64,000 bases of DNA from Glandiceps talaboti (taxonomy: Eukaryota > Hemichordata > Enteropneusta > Spengelidae). A program made the position numbers and the translations under genes. The stretch lies in NCBI RefSeq assembly GCF_964340395.1, contig NC_135554.1, forward strand, positions 5,492,975-5,556,974, given 5' to 3'. The notes below the pieces were generated by a model that saw only the letters and a program-made list of their open reading frames with translations, was not told the DNA's origin and made no database searches. Positions 12,503 to 32,694 of this stretch are shown piece after piece (position 1 is the stretch's first letter; each line of letters opens with the position of its first letter).

Positions 12503-12590
12503 GGTTTGTTTGTTGTTGTTTTTTGGGGGGGGTTGTTGTTGTTTTTGTTTGTTTGGTGTTGTTGTTGTTGTTGTTGTTTTTTGATGGGGG
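12452..12590. repeat. (TTG)n trinucleotide repeat, interrupted
   Basis: Two GTT-rich blocks are separated by T and G runs. The reverse frame would encode poly-Gln/Thr/Asn tracts, but there is no supporting gene context. Confidence 0.9.
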
Positions 12591-12734
12591 GGTTGTCGCA
12601 GGCGAAAGAACTTTTGACCCATGCCAGTGCACTCGTCACAAATTTGCAAAACGAATATTAATGTGATCCGGATATGGTGTTGTGTGTATATCAACTCAAC
12701 TTCAAGACGATATTAAAACGTAAACATGTATCAC

Positions 12735-12865
12735 GAAACGATGAAGGTCAATTCAAGCAAAAATACCGAGGCAAAATAACAATGAACGATTAGCCGACAT
12801 CTACAGCGGATCTTGGAGTAATTATACTGTCATGGAGTAATTATACTGAGAGTATAATTACTGCA
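12735..12865. repeat. Dispersed repeat arm related to the 50.1-kb palindrome, plus a 12-bp inverted repeat
   Basis: CGATTAGCCGACATCTACA at about 12789 is shared with both arms of the palindrome at 50071-50192. Just downstream AGTAATTATACT and its complement AGTATAATTACT flank a 3-nt spacer, forming a perfect hairpin. Confidence 0.6.
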
Positions 12866-13704
12866 TTACTAGTGGATTTTATTCATCCAATTTGTTTGAA
12901 CGACGCCCCCATCGTCGTGATACCAGTCTAAGAGATTCTTTTGTTTTCTCTTCGAAGCGTGAGGCATTTGTTCATTTTGACGTAGGGCTTCACTTGGTAT
13001 TAAGATGATAGATCATTACTGAAAGAAGACAATACGCAACTCACTATTTCATTTGGAGTATTTTTCTCTCAATTAATTTTAATTCAGATATAACTCTTAC
13101 TTCCAAACAATATTATTCATAATAATGTTTACGTACGACTAAAGGTGCCAAAGTGAGCATGTGTAGGCTGAGTATAGCCAAGATCTGTTCACCATACAAT
13201 ATAACCAAAATGTCCCATTTCCGTTTTTAAAAACAAACATCACCTGTGTTGTATACAACCAACGTGTTCGGTGCATTCAGGAACTGATTGGTTATTAATT
13301 GTTTTATATTCAAAGTTTCTACTATTTGTAGTACAACACGTACACCGTGTATCATCAAAGTTTCTATTACACTGACTGATGAGGTTTTGTATGCTTTTTT
13401 TTTAATGGGAGACTTGACCCAGATTTCTGTCCAGAAGGGTCGCAATTACCTTTAAATATACATTGACAGACGTCTGTGTTTGCCAGTTTGTCATAACCTT
13501 TCACCAAGTAACATATACTGTCTCGTATCTATATAGAACTGTAATGTTCAGGGTTCGTGTGACACTCGACTCGTTACATTTGTACAAATTTGAAGTTTTC
13601 GGATATATCCTACTTTTACAATACTCAGATTTGTATCTAGCTACATGCAAGCTAAGGAACTTGCCTTTACTTTAATTTGCAACCTTGGTATAGTAGCCAA
13701 GTAA

Positions 13705-13985
13705 CTTATGCTTAGCCAGGAATGACTTGACTATCTGACATGACAATATTAACGTCCAGGGCCTACGGACTAGGCCAGGAATGACTTGGCTATCTGGCCA
13801 TGGATTGACAATGTCGTTAGCCTAGGGACTTGGCCAGGAATGATTTGGCTATATCTGGCTTGAAATCTCATTTGCCTAAGGACTTGACCAGGAGTGACTT
13901 GGCTATGTCTGGTTTGATAATCTTATTAGCCTAGGGACTAGACCAGGAATGACTTGGCTATTTGGCTTGGCAATGTCGTTCGTCA
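13705..13985. repeat. Degenerate tandem repeat, about 64-bp unit, 4-5 copies
   Basis: The units carry GGACTTGGCCAGGAATGACT followed by TGGCTATCTGG. Copies differ by substitutions and small indels. Confidence 0.85.
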
Positions 13986-14020
13986 TATAGATACTATTAC
14001 TAGTATAGTGGCTTGAGATA

Positions 14021-14115
14021 GGCGAGCCGTTGGTTTTCAATCTCAAACTCGGAAGCAACTGTGAGTTGCGAGATCTGAGATTCAAAGCCAACGGCTAGTC
14101 TCTAGCTATAGACTG
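14021..14115. repeat. Imperfect inverted repeat (hairpin)
   Basis: AGCCGTTGGTTTTCAATCTC pairs with GAGATTCAAAGCCAACGGCT with few mismatches around a loop of about 33 nt. Pairing appears to continue weakly outward. It may be a small foldback element. Confidence 0.6.
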
Positions 14116-14287
14116 GTACATGGTTTAGAAGTCTCTACGCTAGACAGAGGACTAGCAAAGTATTACAGGATATCGGTAATCACTCTTTCGTGAACGTAAG
14201 GTAGTCTGGTACGACGTGAAAACATGGTACGATGCAGATTACACTCTATGTACAACCGTTCTTACAAGAAAATTTGAAGATGTAAGA

Positions 14288-14294
14288 TAAATCG

Positions 14295-14335
<41 letters not shown>

Positions 14336-14340
14336 CCAAC

Positions 14341-14371
<31 letters not shown>

Positions 14372-14376
14372 CCAAC

Positions 14377-14461
<85 letters not shown>

Positions 14462-14470
14462 CAACCGATA
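14288..14470. repeat. (AATC)n tetranucleotide repeat
   Basis: Long CAAT/AATC runs are interrupted by two AACC blocks. Confidence 0.97.
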
Positions 14471-14854
14471 CAACTAATACAAGCAATCAATCAGTCAATC
14501 ATTCAACTTATTTAAGAAGAAGCGCGGTTGGTCGCGAAGCCAGTCGTTCCGAAGACTATGGCCCTCTGTATAAAATAGTACACACACAAGAAATACATTA
14601 TAAACATGACTTTGTGACTTAATTTTTGGGTACCAATAAATTTTGCAAAACCACGGCTACCTCTTCAAATAGACTACCTCGTTCACCTTCTCCACATGTC
14701 GACTTCGATTTGTTGCATAATGGAGTTTATGACTTGTCGTATTTCAAATTCTTAACAACACTCGACGTTCACCACATTTTCAAGTATCCCTTCCCCTGAT
14801 ATATCTCTAAAATTTTCGAGTACCTTCTAAATGCTCCCGCCCTAGCTCCCTATA

Positions 14855-14859
<5 letters not shown>

Positions 14860-14911
<52 letters not shown>
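14860..14911. repeat. (GT)n microsatellite
   Basis: Perfect GT run of about 25 copies. Confidence 0.97.
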
Positions 14912-14914
<3 letters not shown>

Positions 14915-15892
14915 TGCTATCTTAGTTTGTATTACGACAGTGTATACTTATACCTGAATCAGTCTGTGGCACTTTTATTGAACAAAAGTGATCGATCACT
15001 ATTGATATCAATATTACAACATGAAGTTCTTCGTGTACTAACAAACCCTTCCCACTTCTTCCCCTTGTCCCTTCATATATCAGTCACATTTTCCTTCGTT
15101 GATAATTTTGTGTTTTTAATTTCTGCTGTAAGTAGATAGCATTCTTATTTTTGGGGGAAAATTTAGATTCAACGATACAAGATCTCGAGTATGTGCCCGT
15201 CATTACATGCATTATCGCATTCTTGTTATCTTGTCCGAAAGGACTGTCATTAATTGGCTATCGTTAAGCCTTGCGTGGTCATGGTTACTAGGCATATAGG
15301 CGTTTGTGCTATGCTCAGCCAGCACTCATCGTCTGTACTATTCTATGGGGGGCTGCCGGCTATGCCTGCTAGATCAAAGGATTTAGGCCACTCCTTGAAC
15401 TTGTGATTAGAAATTCAAACAGACGTCATTATGTGGATTAAAAATCAAATAGACAGAGAATAGTTTCTGCTTCTAATGTTAATAACGATTGTTGTTATAG
15501 ATGGTGGTTGGTCTCATACAATTGCAACTTGTAAATCAGCATTGAAAGGCTAACATCATGGTTAGTTTGATACCTATTAGAACATAAAGCTATTTGATTG
15601 GCTGCAACCCACTCTGGTTGCTAAGTTATGTGGGGAAATGGGTAAGTTAGTACAGTCGTGGTTAAGAAGCCCGATGTGGCTGAACAACACGAGGTATCTT
15701 ACAGTCTTACTTGGCAAAAGAGTTTATAGATCCTTTTACCGCCTACTTTCCGATTGATTACTTTCAAGAATAAAATGTATTGTTTGTATCATAGACCCTC
15801 ATTCGGGTATATCTTGTTGATATCCTATGATAAACTGAGAATATTGATTCGGATTGCGTTTATTGATCGGAACTGTTTCACTCGTTCATTAT
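14912..15892. other. Noncoding sequence, nothing recognised
   Basis: About 1 kb with short open frames lacking any domain signature. No RNA gene was recognised. Confidence 0.4.
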
Positions 15893-15945
15893 GTGTGTGT
15901 ATGTATGTATGTATGTATGTATGTATGTATGTATGTATGTATGTA

Positions 15946-16016
<71 letters not shown>

Positions 16017-16018
16017 AT
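15893..16018. repeat. (GTAT)n(GT)n(GTAT)n microsatellite
   Basis: GTAT tetranucleotides flank an internal GT tract. It forms the left border of the truncated LINE. Confidence 0.97.
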
Positions 16019-16611
16019 CTTCGGTAAAATCGCGAACAGTAATCCTGGCAAGGAGACATTCAAAGACACGGTTTTAAAACCTGAAATGTTTGATGCTCAT
16101 ATGAGAACTTTTGAACATCAGCATAAACGACCAGACATTACAATCATCGATAAACAGAACAAACATGCAATATTAGTTGAAGTGTCCGTACCACATATTT
16201 CATTGTGTTTTCAGAAGAAGTTCGACAAATATTTTCCACTCTCACTAGAAATAAACACTACAGGCTTTCGTTCAGAAATAATAGTTATTGTCATTGGAAG
16301 TCTCGGAAATGTACATCATAAAGTCACAAGTGGTTTGATCAAAGCTGGTTTAAATAGAAGGAATTCCAAATCCATCACCAAATATTGTAGTGTCAGCTCA
16401 ATAATAGGTTCTTACAAAATTTGGAGATTGAGATGTAGGTACTATAACAACCAGATATCACGTGAACGTTTGTCATAAGTGACCAAGAGAAACTCGTTCA
16501 CTAGTCAGTATGATTTCCTGCAAGGTATTGTGTGTGTATTCTGTAAAGGAATTATGTAAATACTTTACCTGTACATGCTATGTTCATGTAAGTTGGAAAT
16601 AAAAGAATTTG

Positions 16612-16642
<31 letters not shown>

Positions 16643-16692
16643 TGTATGTATGTATGTATGTATGTATGTATGTATGTATGTATGTATGTATG
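16019..16692 (+). mobile_element. 5'-truncated LINE, 3' end with restriction-like endonuclease domain
   Basis: An open frame up to the TAA at 16476-16478 encodes about 150 residues. It contains RPDITIIDKQNKHAILVEVS, then VPHIS, FDKYFPLSLEI and VIVIGSLG. This resembles the C-terminal endonuclease-like segment downstream of reverse transcriptase in R2/R4/NeSL/Hero-group retrotransposons (PD...ExK/V pattern: RPD and VEV visible). There is no reverse transcriptase upstream; the copy is cut at the TATG microsatellite. The 3' UTR has AATAAA at 16598-16603, and the copy ends in a (TATG)n tail (16612-16692), as expected of target-primed retrotransposition. The open frame lacks stops, so the copy may be young. 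The clade is uncertain. Confidence 0.65.
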
Positions 16693-17610
16693 AATACACA
16701 ACGATCAAAAAAGTATAAGATGTTGATAGATAGACTGGACTGGGATTGGCATTAATCATACTACGAGACGCGACGCGATCCGTTGACAATGATTATTTTG
16801 TATTACACGTAATACTTAACAGAAAAGTGCTGTGTCTCATCCTGGAGAAACAATTCTTTGAAGCTACTATTGGAAATATATGGTGTCGTGTAGCCGAAAG
16901 AATATTGATCCAAATCCTCAAGCCCCCTCCCCCCAAGTCAAATGGTATATCCCTAACTTTAATTTACGAAACTGACACGTGTACACGTGTATCACTTGTT
17001 TATTTCGATGACTCTTGATTTTGTATTTTTATCACCGTTCTTGCAAAGTACTGGTCCCTTGAATTTTTCTTTTACGTCATAATTCGGAATACCTTAACTT
17101 CAATGTATCGATTTGTTTTAGATAATAGGCAGTACATGTACCGACAGCTTCAATGCTCAATGCATTATTTAGAGAATAAATTATGCAATTGTAGCGGCCA
17201 TGCAAATTCACTATTGATTTTCAAACAATAGAAGTGGAAAGGTTCAACACACTTTACATATAGCAGTAACACTGTATTGTCATTGTATCACTATTCTGAC
17301 CTACGCTATTGTTTAGTTAATTAGTGAACGGACATGAATAGTACTCGTCAAACCGTAGGTGCCTGGTCGGAAGTTTGTGTTGAAAACTGTATTTTCTGGT
17401 CGAGAAAGGTTTAAAAACCTCTTTTTGGACTCCAGCGGCGACTGACTGATTGTGCGTGCCGCGTAACTCGAAAGTACTAGTATATCGAAGTCGCGCGTGA
17501 AGGGCGACCCCACGTGATCGATGCATGTATAATGTTATTGTGTGGCAGCTGTTGATCCAACAGAAAGTCCCGCGTGTTCTCACTTGAAAGGCAACCGGCA
17601 CACAGGCAGG

Positions 17611-24556
<6,946 letters not shown>

Positions 24557-27500
24557 AATTATACCACACGCATTTAAAGTTTCCATTTTATCTGAAATTG
24601 AATTCTGAACTGAAATTGTAAATGTTCTGCTTGAGGGGATCACGTGCAGTTTGATGATAGCTTGAATGAGTAAATTTTGAGTGATCTATATGTAAACAAG
24701 AACTGGTCATAATTTAAGGGTTGATTGGAGACCGCCATGCATGTATAATAAGTATCACATGCCACAAAATTAGGGAAAACTAGTACATGCTATATTTAAC
24801 TCAAAACATTTTATGTACAATCCATGAGAAGACAAAGATTGTTAAACATTGAAAAGCAGCAGAAGAAACTTTGAATCTCAAAAGAATAGTGGAATCAGAA
24901 GCTTTTCAGGAGCAAGTATTCAATTTTCAAATATTCTATAGTTTGTCTTCAACTTTCCAGGAAGCAACTATGTTACTACTCTGACAGTCAAGGTCTTGGT
25001 TTACCAAGATAGATACAAACCAAAACTATTGTTCGATTTGGTAGATTAGTATGCAAGTGGGTGATAATAGTGCCTTTGTTGTGCGAATCTAGCCACCCTG
25101 CAATCAAGATATTTCAAACATAGGAAGTCCCCAAACATGTGTACACAGTAAGAACATTAATGTCATCAGAAATGCCACCCTACTGTGAGTACAGTTCAAA
25201 CAAAAGCCACTCAATAGCTTACATCAATATGTCACAGTAGTAGTTTTACTTTTTATATATCTCAGTAAACCGATACCTCGATTGCCAGAGTAGTAGCTTA
25301 GCCACCATCACAACATATAAAGAACAAGGGTTGTCTTCATTCTGGTTGCTAAGAGAAAAGAAGTGTCAACTGTTGTTATGCTTGGTACATAATAATAGTT
25401 ATTCATAAGTATGTATTGTAATTGTAGCATATTGCTTGTGAGTGAAATTTTAAGAGAGGAAACTCTTAATAAGAAGTTTAAGGAGTGTGACCAATCCCTG
25501 GAAAAAGTTGTGCATGTACTGAAAACGAATGAGATAGTACTCTGAGAGCAGGTGTTATTCTCAAACAATTTACATTGCTAATTTAAAACTTTAAATTATA
25601 TATTCCAAAATCGTTTATTTAAAAGTTATACCTAGCGTACATACAGAGATGATATAGATCAGATGCACTGTATATTGCTAAATACGTAGCACACGATTCG
25701 GTCTTTCTATCACTTGTAGATCAAGATTTTAGTAAATATCAGTGTAATGTCACCATTGATAGTATACCAATCAGTCTAAATTGTAACGCACATCTATTTA
25801 AAGAAAATAGGAATTGTTGATAATATGAATGATTGTGACATTCTACCAGCATCCATGCTAAGGAGAGTAAATTATGTGTATTGTTGCACTGTTAACTATG
25901 GATTTGGGTGCAGGGCTAATTTACATATACTCGCGGGCAAGATTAACCTGTAGTACAGTTCTGGATCTGTGACTGTGCAAGCTGTCATGATGCTGAGGAG
26001 AGCTAGCATTGACACATCCAGCAAGCTGTCGTGAGAGTGGACGAGAACTAGTGTCAGGACACAGGTCCGTTAACACAAAACAGGCTAGGACAAGCATAAA
26101 TGAGTGACACTGTCAAACAATAATTAATACCTTGAATTTACTGAACAAACAAGATTCTAGATTACCATCAACAAGTAAACAGGTTCATTCTACTCACATA
26201 TTGAACTCGGTGTCACTTGAAAACCCATACTTGAGTGAGAAAACCACCACATGTTACCATCTGAAACAACTAGCATGAAAAATGATGTCACTTTAATCCA
26301 TATTGTTCCTATATATATGAAAACCATATTTTTCAAAGTATTAGTAACACACTAGCGATAAAGCTGTAAAATCAGGTATTATATAAAGCGATGCAAGGAA
26401 CATCTTTTCAATTTTATCCTGAACACATTTTGAGCTTGCAGTAATTTCTTGTTGAAGGAATGCAACTGCAATGCAACTTGTTATGCATGTTGGGCTGAAT
26501 TTTTCATAGATAAGTCTGAAATGGTACCAGAAGGTCCATTAAATTTTATTGTCAAATCATATACATACAATTATAAGTATGTCAATTTATCAAATTTTAT
26601 TGGAAAAAATGTTATAATTGCATGCAAATTGATAAATGATTGTCGATAAGGATATATAATTATATAAGAAATTATTTGATCAAAAAAGAAGACTAATGTT
26701 GGTTATTGATTTTATTTGCATTTTAATCCTGTTAAATTGAATGATTTTAGATAAATGTCAGAGAAGAGTATGGTGTTGTACAACGCTATCTCGTCAGGCA
26801 AGCCTAGCCTGATCAAATACATCTGAAACTTATAGTACGTCTAGTGCAGTGGCGCCAAAACGAGCGTTGCCACTCAGTAGCGAACTCACTCTCAAAGGTC
26901 ACACCCATTGTCGCCAAAATCTAGCACTGTGGCTGTTTGAAGAGTAGCGCACTTATGTACGTTGAATATAGCGTTTGCAACATCAGATTATTTTCTGATA
27001 TTTTATTATAAGAATGTTAAATGATTTTTAAAGATTGACCATATTCATGATATGTTTAAGCCCTTTGAATGTTCATATTTGCGACCCTCAGATTTGATAT
27101 GCAATGTTCATTTCAATATTGCTATAACTTTTTGCGTATTTTCCCGCCAAAATTTTAGGTGCACGCCTACTAACTAACACTAACCAGGAGACCAAACACA
27201 TTGTAAATTATGCTCTGCTGTGCAATTTTGAGTTGAGAAAAACGACATATTTGGGACTGGATTCCAACTTTGAATGTACGTATTGTAATCTTTACTAGTA
27301 TTTGGTCTGATTTGATAGCTTCTTTGACAGCCTTAACTGTAAGAAATTATTAAAATGAGAAGTGACGTCTAAATAGAGAACCGGTCTGTTTTGGGCAGTT
27401 TTATTACTTCATTTTCAAAGCTTTCTTAAATGGTATAAAATACTGCAATCTGAAAGAAAACTTGTTTTAGTTTTTAGTGGCTTTTATCCCGATAATGTGT

Positions 27501-30500
27501 ACAGAGCTACATTTTATCCGACTTCACTTTTTGTGTCTCTGACCACTGGTATGGTGGTCTGAGATTGTGCTAGCTGTGCAGCCATGCATGTATAAGGCTT
27601 TGTTGCTAGGTCTCGTGTATTGCTATCCGTGTGCAGGTGTGCATAGTGTGCCTCGTTGAATGGCAGCTATATTTTTTGTTTGTTCTTGCCAATATAGGTT
27701 TTATTTTTTTGTAGAATTTACCTGATTATATTAGCCTCCGATTTAGGCGCTTTACAACGCACGAAAAGACAGTAGCAAACTATATAATTAATTCAAGTTT
27801 TTTCCCATGTAATTCGATTTTGTGAGTTTCAGTGTCACCATACTAGTATTACAACTAGCTTGGAGTTCATGTTCTCTTTGACTGGGGAAATACTCGATGT
27901 GTAGACTCAAGGCTTCGTTGATTTCTTGAGTTCAGAATAGTCGTGGCCTAAGTCAGCCAAACATGTAGTCTAGGCATGAAAGTTGGCTTTTCTCCGACTA
28001 GTTGTTAACATGGAGACAACTGAAGCTTAGGAAATTGAAGTATGCTTGCATACGACTAATTTTGCTGTGTAATTTTGCATTGTTTAGTATTCGGAAACTC
28101 GATAGTTCCGAACCAGTGCTCATTGTGGTTTGACATGCTCATGGGTGACAACCCACGATCGAGTGTCGTGACTTCGACGGTTCATTTCTTTCTACTTTAG
28201 AACACCTTCAGTGTAACCTAAAGTTAATAACAGTTTCAGAGTATACAGTACATAGATTGACTTTGAGGTCGATCACTTTACTCAATACCTCTTTCAACCG
28301 TGACGGCGATAGATATTTATATTACTGGAGTGTTTTGAGTTACGTAGTTAACATTTAGTGTTTCTGTTGCCATTGGTAATACCAACACCGAAGGCATTTT
28401 TCAAGAAATGTATTTTATAAACGCAAGTTTCACAGATTCAGTGCTTGCTTTCAGTGACTTCAAATGCATTGTAGATCAATGTTTTATATAGTCTATGATC
28501 GGTATTATATTGAATTGTAGACACATCTCGAAGTTTATGTCACCTTCAAGTTCAATAGTTGTATTGTAATCTGTACTGCAGAACACTGTTTATTTGACAA
28601 TAAACATTTTGTGGATCATTTCAAGTCTATGCAGTGACGTTGTAATTGTCATTATCTGTGTGTTGTGTTGTGTTGTGTGTGTACCCCACCTGTACTAACG
28701 GTGGAATGGGTGTAAGGATTCTATAGAGACCATGGGCGAATGATAATGCGTGGATACGCCCCCCCCCCCCCTCCCACTTTTGGTATCCATTCCAATGTAT
28801 GGTTTAACAAATTTAGATTGCCATGGAGAAATTTATATGACAAAGCTGTAAGGTTATGATTTCAAGTTAGTCTGAACCTACACGTGTCACGTTTGGCTTC
28901 TCAGTTGTATACATAAAATAGCTTTTATCTAGAGAGTGAATGAATAAAATGAGATGTGAAATGGTTTCAAAGCATACTAAAAAAAAAACATCTTTCCAAC
29001 AGACACCGAACATTAGAAGGAAACTCATGGCACAATAATCGCCATGTTCAGAATTTACCATCAGCCGTCGATATCGAGGTTTAGGTACAAATTTAATCAT
29101 TTTTTGTTTCAAACGACTTTAAGAAACTGATTTTTTTAAATTCTCCCCAGACAGTAATTTTTCAGCTCTGCAACTGGCTAAACGACCTGAATATTACTGT
29201 TGCCGTAAAGGGGTAATGTGGTTTTGCGACGATAATTTTATACGATATGCTCGCAGTTCTTCGTATTTAATCACAATGGTAACATGGCGTGATCTACAAT
29301 TAATTGTCCTAATTTGTCTAATACACTCCTGGATTTGACATGTATTTGGCGCTGAGGGCCATGTGGTCAAAACACCAAACTATTTAGTATATGGACTATC
29401 ACCTCTTCAATTCAGTACCGGTTGGGGTGATGAGACTTTAATTGATTATTTGTTTTGATTTTAAATTAAAATTTAATACTTGGTGGATTTTGTATCGACA
29501 TGAATTTTCTATCAGACACGTGTAATAGAATTCACATCTAGCAGTAAAACTTTTTAAATAAATTGTATTTTAATTTATGTCGCCTACAGGCAGGTGAGTG
29601 GGTTAGGGGTTAAAACCGCCCTTTCTCAAATGTGGTACGATCTTTTAAAGCAAATAGCTTACAAGTTACAAAATGAACACCAATTTAAAATACATGAAAT
29701 ATTACATCTAGTGTGTTGTCTTATCAGCCAGTGTTGACACACGCCACTATTAGACACCTAAGTATCCTGCCATAAATCAATTTATAACATAAATGACCAT
29801 TTCAACGTCAGCTACCTGTGCTTAAACTATCGTCTGCCTCAGAAAGGACGCTAGTAAATCATTGCGGTGAGAGGCCACGTGAACTTTTGCCAGAAAAGCC
29901 CCCTTCAGTGACCACGTGTTCTGTATGTACATTTTTTTCAAGTGGCATAGTTTGTGGTTTTAAACCGCAAGAGGTGGCGGGTCCACGAGACGCAATAACT
30001 GTGACATTTATACACGTGTCTACCCATATAGCCTACCACAAAGAATGTCGGTCATGTCATTTCACTCAGTTGATCGTCCTTAAAAACTGGCATCGTTTCA
30101 AGTCACCAGGGACCATGTTCTACATTTACTACATGCTTTGTATAACTTAGCACAAATCTCTAGTTATGAAATATTAAAGTAATATGAAACAACCTCTATT
30201 ATGAATGTCCTGCTATGCGCATGCTTGAATTAATCAAACCCCAGGTCCAGATTTAACGCCCCCTTGATGCTAGCCCAGAGAGAGACTTAGGTATCTGGTA
30301 CGCGTCATACTGACTTCCCATGGCCCAGACGACAATTTGTAAAGCCGGATAACCAAATCTCTTGGCTACTGATAAAGCATAGTTGGGCGTATAAACCTCT
30401 CCTAAAATTCTGCGGCCAAGTTTACATTATTTTCCTTGGTCCCCCCCCCCCCCATTTTTTCACTAGTTATGAGCTCGAGTCATCAATTTTACTACTTTTC

Positions 30501-31744
30501 TTTCTTACACATCAGACCACTATTATAGCATAGCTTACACATAAATGATAGTTGATTGAGATCAATTTATTCGAGGATTATGTGATTGTGAACAAACATT
30601 CTGCACAGGGAAAAGTAGGATTTACATTTTTCTCGAGTATACGGGAGAGATACGTCATTTTATATTTGATGAACGATCACAGTCATTGATATGTCGGCTC
30701 CTTCCTCCTTTTGGACCTTTACGGACATGAGTAAGACTCGTATAACATGCCTACTACGGAAATGATGTTGTAGGAAATACTTTATTAATACTAGTAGTAG
30801 TCTATGTACTCTGTTATCATGAAGTTTTGAAACGCGTGGCAAGTAAATTATCAAGAGACTTGGTGAAGTGTATCGGGGGTCGTGTCCCATACACGGATGT
30901 CAAACGACTGACCTGAGACAACCCTACGCACCAACAAAGACGAATAGTTGTGATGTCGATGTCTATTGTAAAATTATTCTCTGAATTATTCATGTCATGC
31001 TACGTTTTCGTGTGCTCATCAACATGTTTTGCAATTTGTAGGCCTACTGTATTGAAGAATGTTGCGAGATGAAATGTGAAATTTCCAGTCTTTTTTGGTA
31101 ATATAATAAGTTTAAAAGATATACATATATTTTTCATCATTTTGATTTTCACTGCATGTAAATCCTTGGAATTGCTTCTCGTTATAAATTACTCCCACCC
31201 ATTCCCCCACCACACCCGTTGAATTGACACGCGGTTAGGTAAAGGAATTTATCGTATTGAAATGAGAATAGAATAGAATAGAATATGAAGATAATGTAGA
31301 AAATGTTATCAAACTAGTACTATTAGAGAATCCAAACCTTCTGAGGTGAAAGTCTTTGACTGTCAACACTTCAAGTTAAGACACGGGCTATAAGCTAATT
31401 ATGAAAGGTATTTTATGCATAGAATGTATTCCGGGTGTTTATTGGAATTCACAGTTCTATTTTCGTAATGTGACGTTTTTTCTGGAGAGTAGATGAGTTG
31501 TAAAAATATATAGAGTGCATTCCATGAATTTACAACGACCACAAATCTAGACTAGAGAGACAGTATGACCCGACCGACAACTGCTTCAACAACCCTCTTT
31601 CAAAGTATGAATCATGCACAGACAGATGACGTGGCCTATGTTAATTAGCTCATTGTCCCCCACCCCGCAAATCCTTATTATACGCTGACGTCATGCGATG
31701 GAAGAAACATAGCTCCTTCTATGATTAAAAATGTATTATTTTTT
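24557..31744. other. Intergenic region, no gene recognised
   Basis: The 3' UTR of the patched-like gene starts here, but no AATAAA is found close to the stop. No exon with family signature was seen. A C-tract lies at 28759-28771 and an inverted TCT(C/G)TGACCAC-type hairpin near 27536-27564. AATAAA occurs near 28601 with no gene to attach it to. Confidence 0.5.
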
Positions 31745-31760
31745 GTATTGTCGATGATAG

Positions 31761-31836
<76 letters not shown>
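31745..31836. repeat. (TA)n microsatellite, about 45 copies
   Basis: Uninterrupted TA run of about 90 bp. Confidence 0.97.
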
Positions 31837-31840
<4 letters not shown>

Positions 31841-32597
31841 TTTGCTGGAAATGGTCATCATGGTAGAGGATCACGGTTAATCTCTCTCTATAATGCATTC
31901 ACCGTTCGACGGTTTCTACTTCAGAAAATATTTGCACACAAGCTCTGCAAACAAACAAACAAAACAAACAAACAAACAATTTCCTTGATTTAACACATTT
32001 AACACCCCCCCCCCCCACCTTCATGACGTGTCTCGTGCCTTAAAGCTTGTTGCTCAAATGAAACCGTAATTGAGGGGAATTGACCGTACGGGACTGGTAA
32101 CTAAACAGGGGAAAGTGCTACCACACAGGGTGTTTCATTAACATACAAATCGCCATCGCAAAGACTTATTTTTCATTAGATGAAGCTTTAATTACTCTCT
32201 GCGGCTATTGATCCACCGTTTACACTTATGCAAATGAAACAAAATCTCAATCTAACTGTATAGCTGGTTAAATACCCAATCTCAGGCGATGATGGGATGT
32301 GATGTTACCACTATACTATTAGCAGTAGCGTAAATTCAACAACAGCGCTGGTGTAGAGTGAGTGTATAGCCTATAGGCCTAAGAAACCATGTTGTAAACG
32401 GACCAGTGCTGCAGCCGAAGAGGATGTTTTTGCCACTGTTTACCATCTGGAATAAATATGTTATATATGCCACAGCGGTTAGTATTGTAAGCATCGTTTG
32501 TTTTAGAAGTTAATTTTCGAATTAATAAAAAAAGAACTAGTTTACTATGTAAAGTATATCTTTATTTTTGCATATTTGCAACATCACTAATGATCTA

Positions 32598-32600
<3 letters not shown>

Positions 32601-32692
<92 letters not shown>
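32601..32692. repeat. (TC)n microsatellite
   Basis: Uninterrupted TC run of about 46 copies. Confidence 0.97.

Positions 32693-32694
<2 letters not shown>

Noticed and set aside
12322-12694. Poly-Gln/Thr/Asn frames
   Set aside because: They are caused by the TTG trinucleotide repeat. No flanking domain or splice sites were seen.
17542-17610. Upstream extension of the patched-like protein from GTG
   Set aside because: Eukaryotic initiation at GTG is unlikely. The first in-frame ATG is 17611, and the extension has no recognisable content.
29818-30150. 110-codon plus-strand ORF
   Set aside because: No domain, ATG context or homology pattern could be recognised. Frames of this length are expected by chance in 64 kb.
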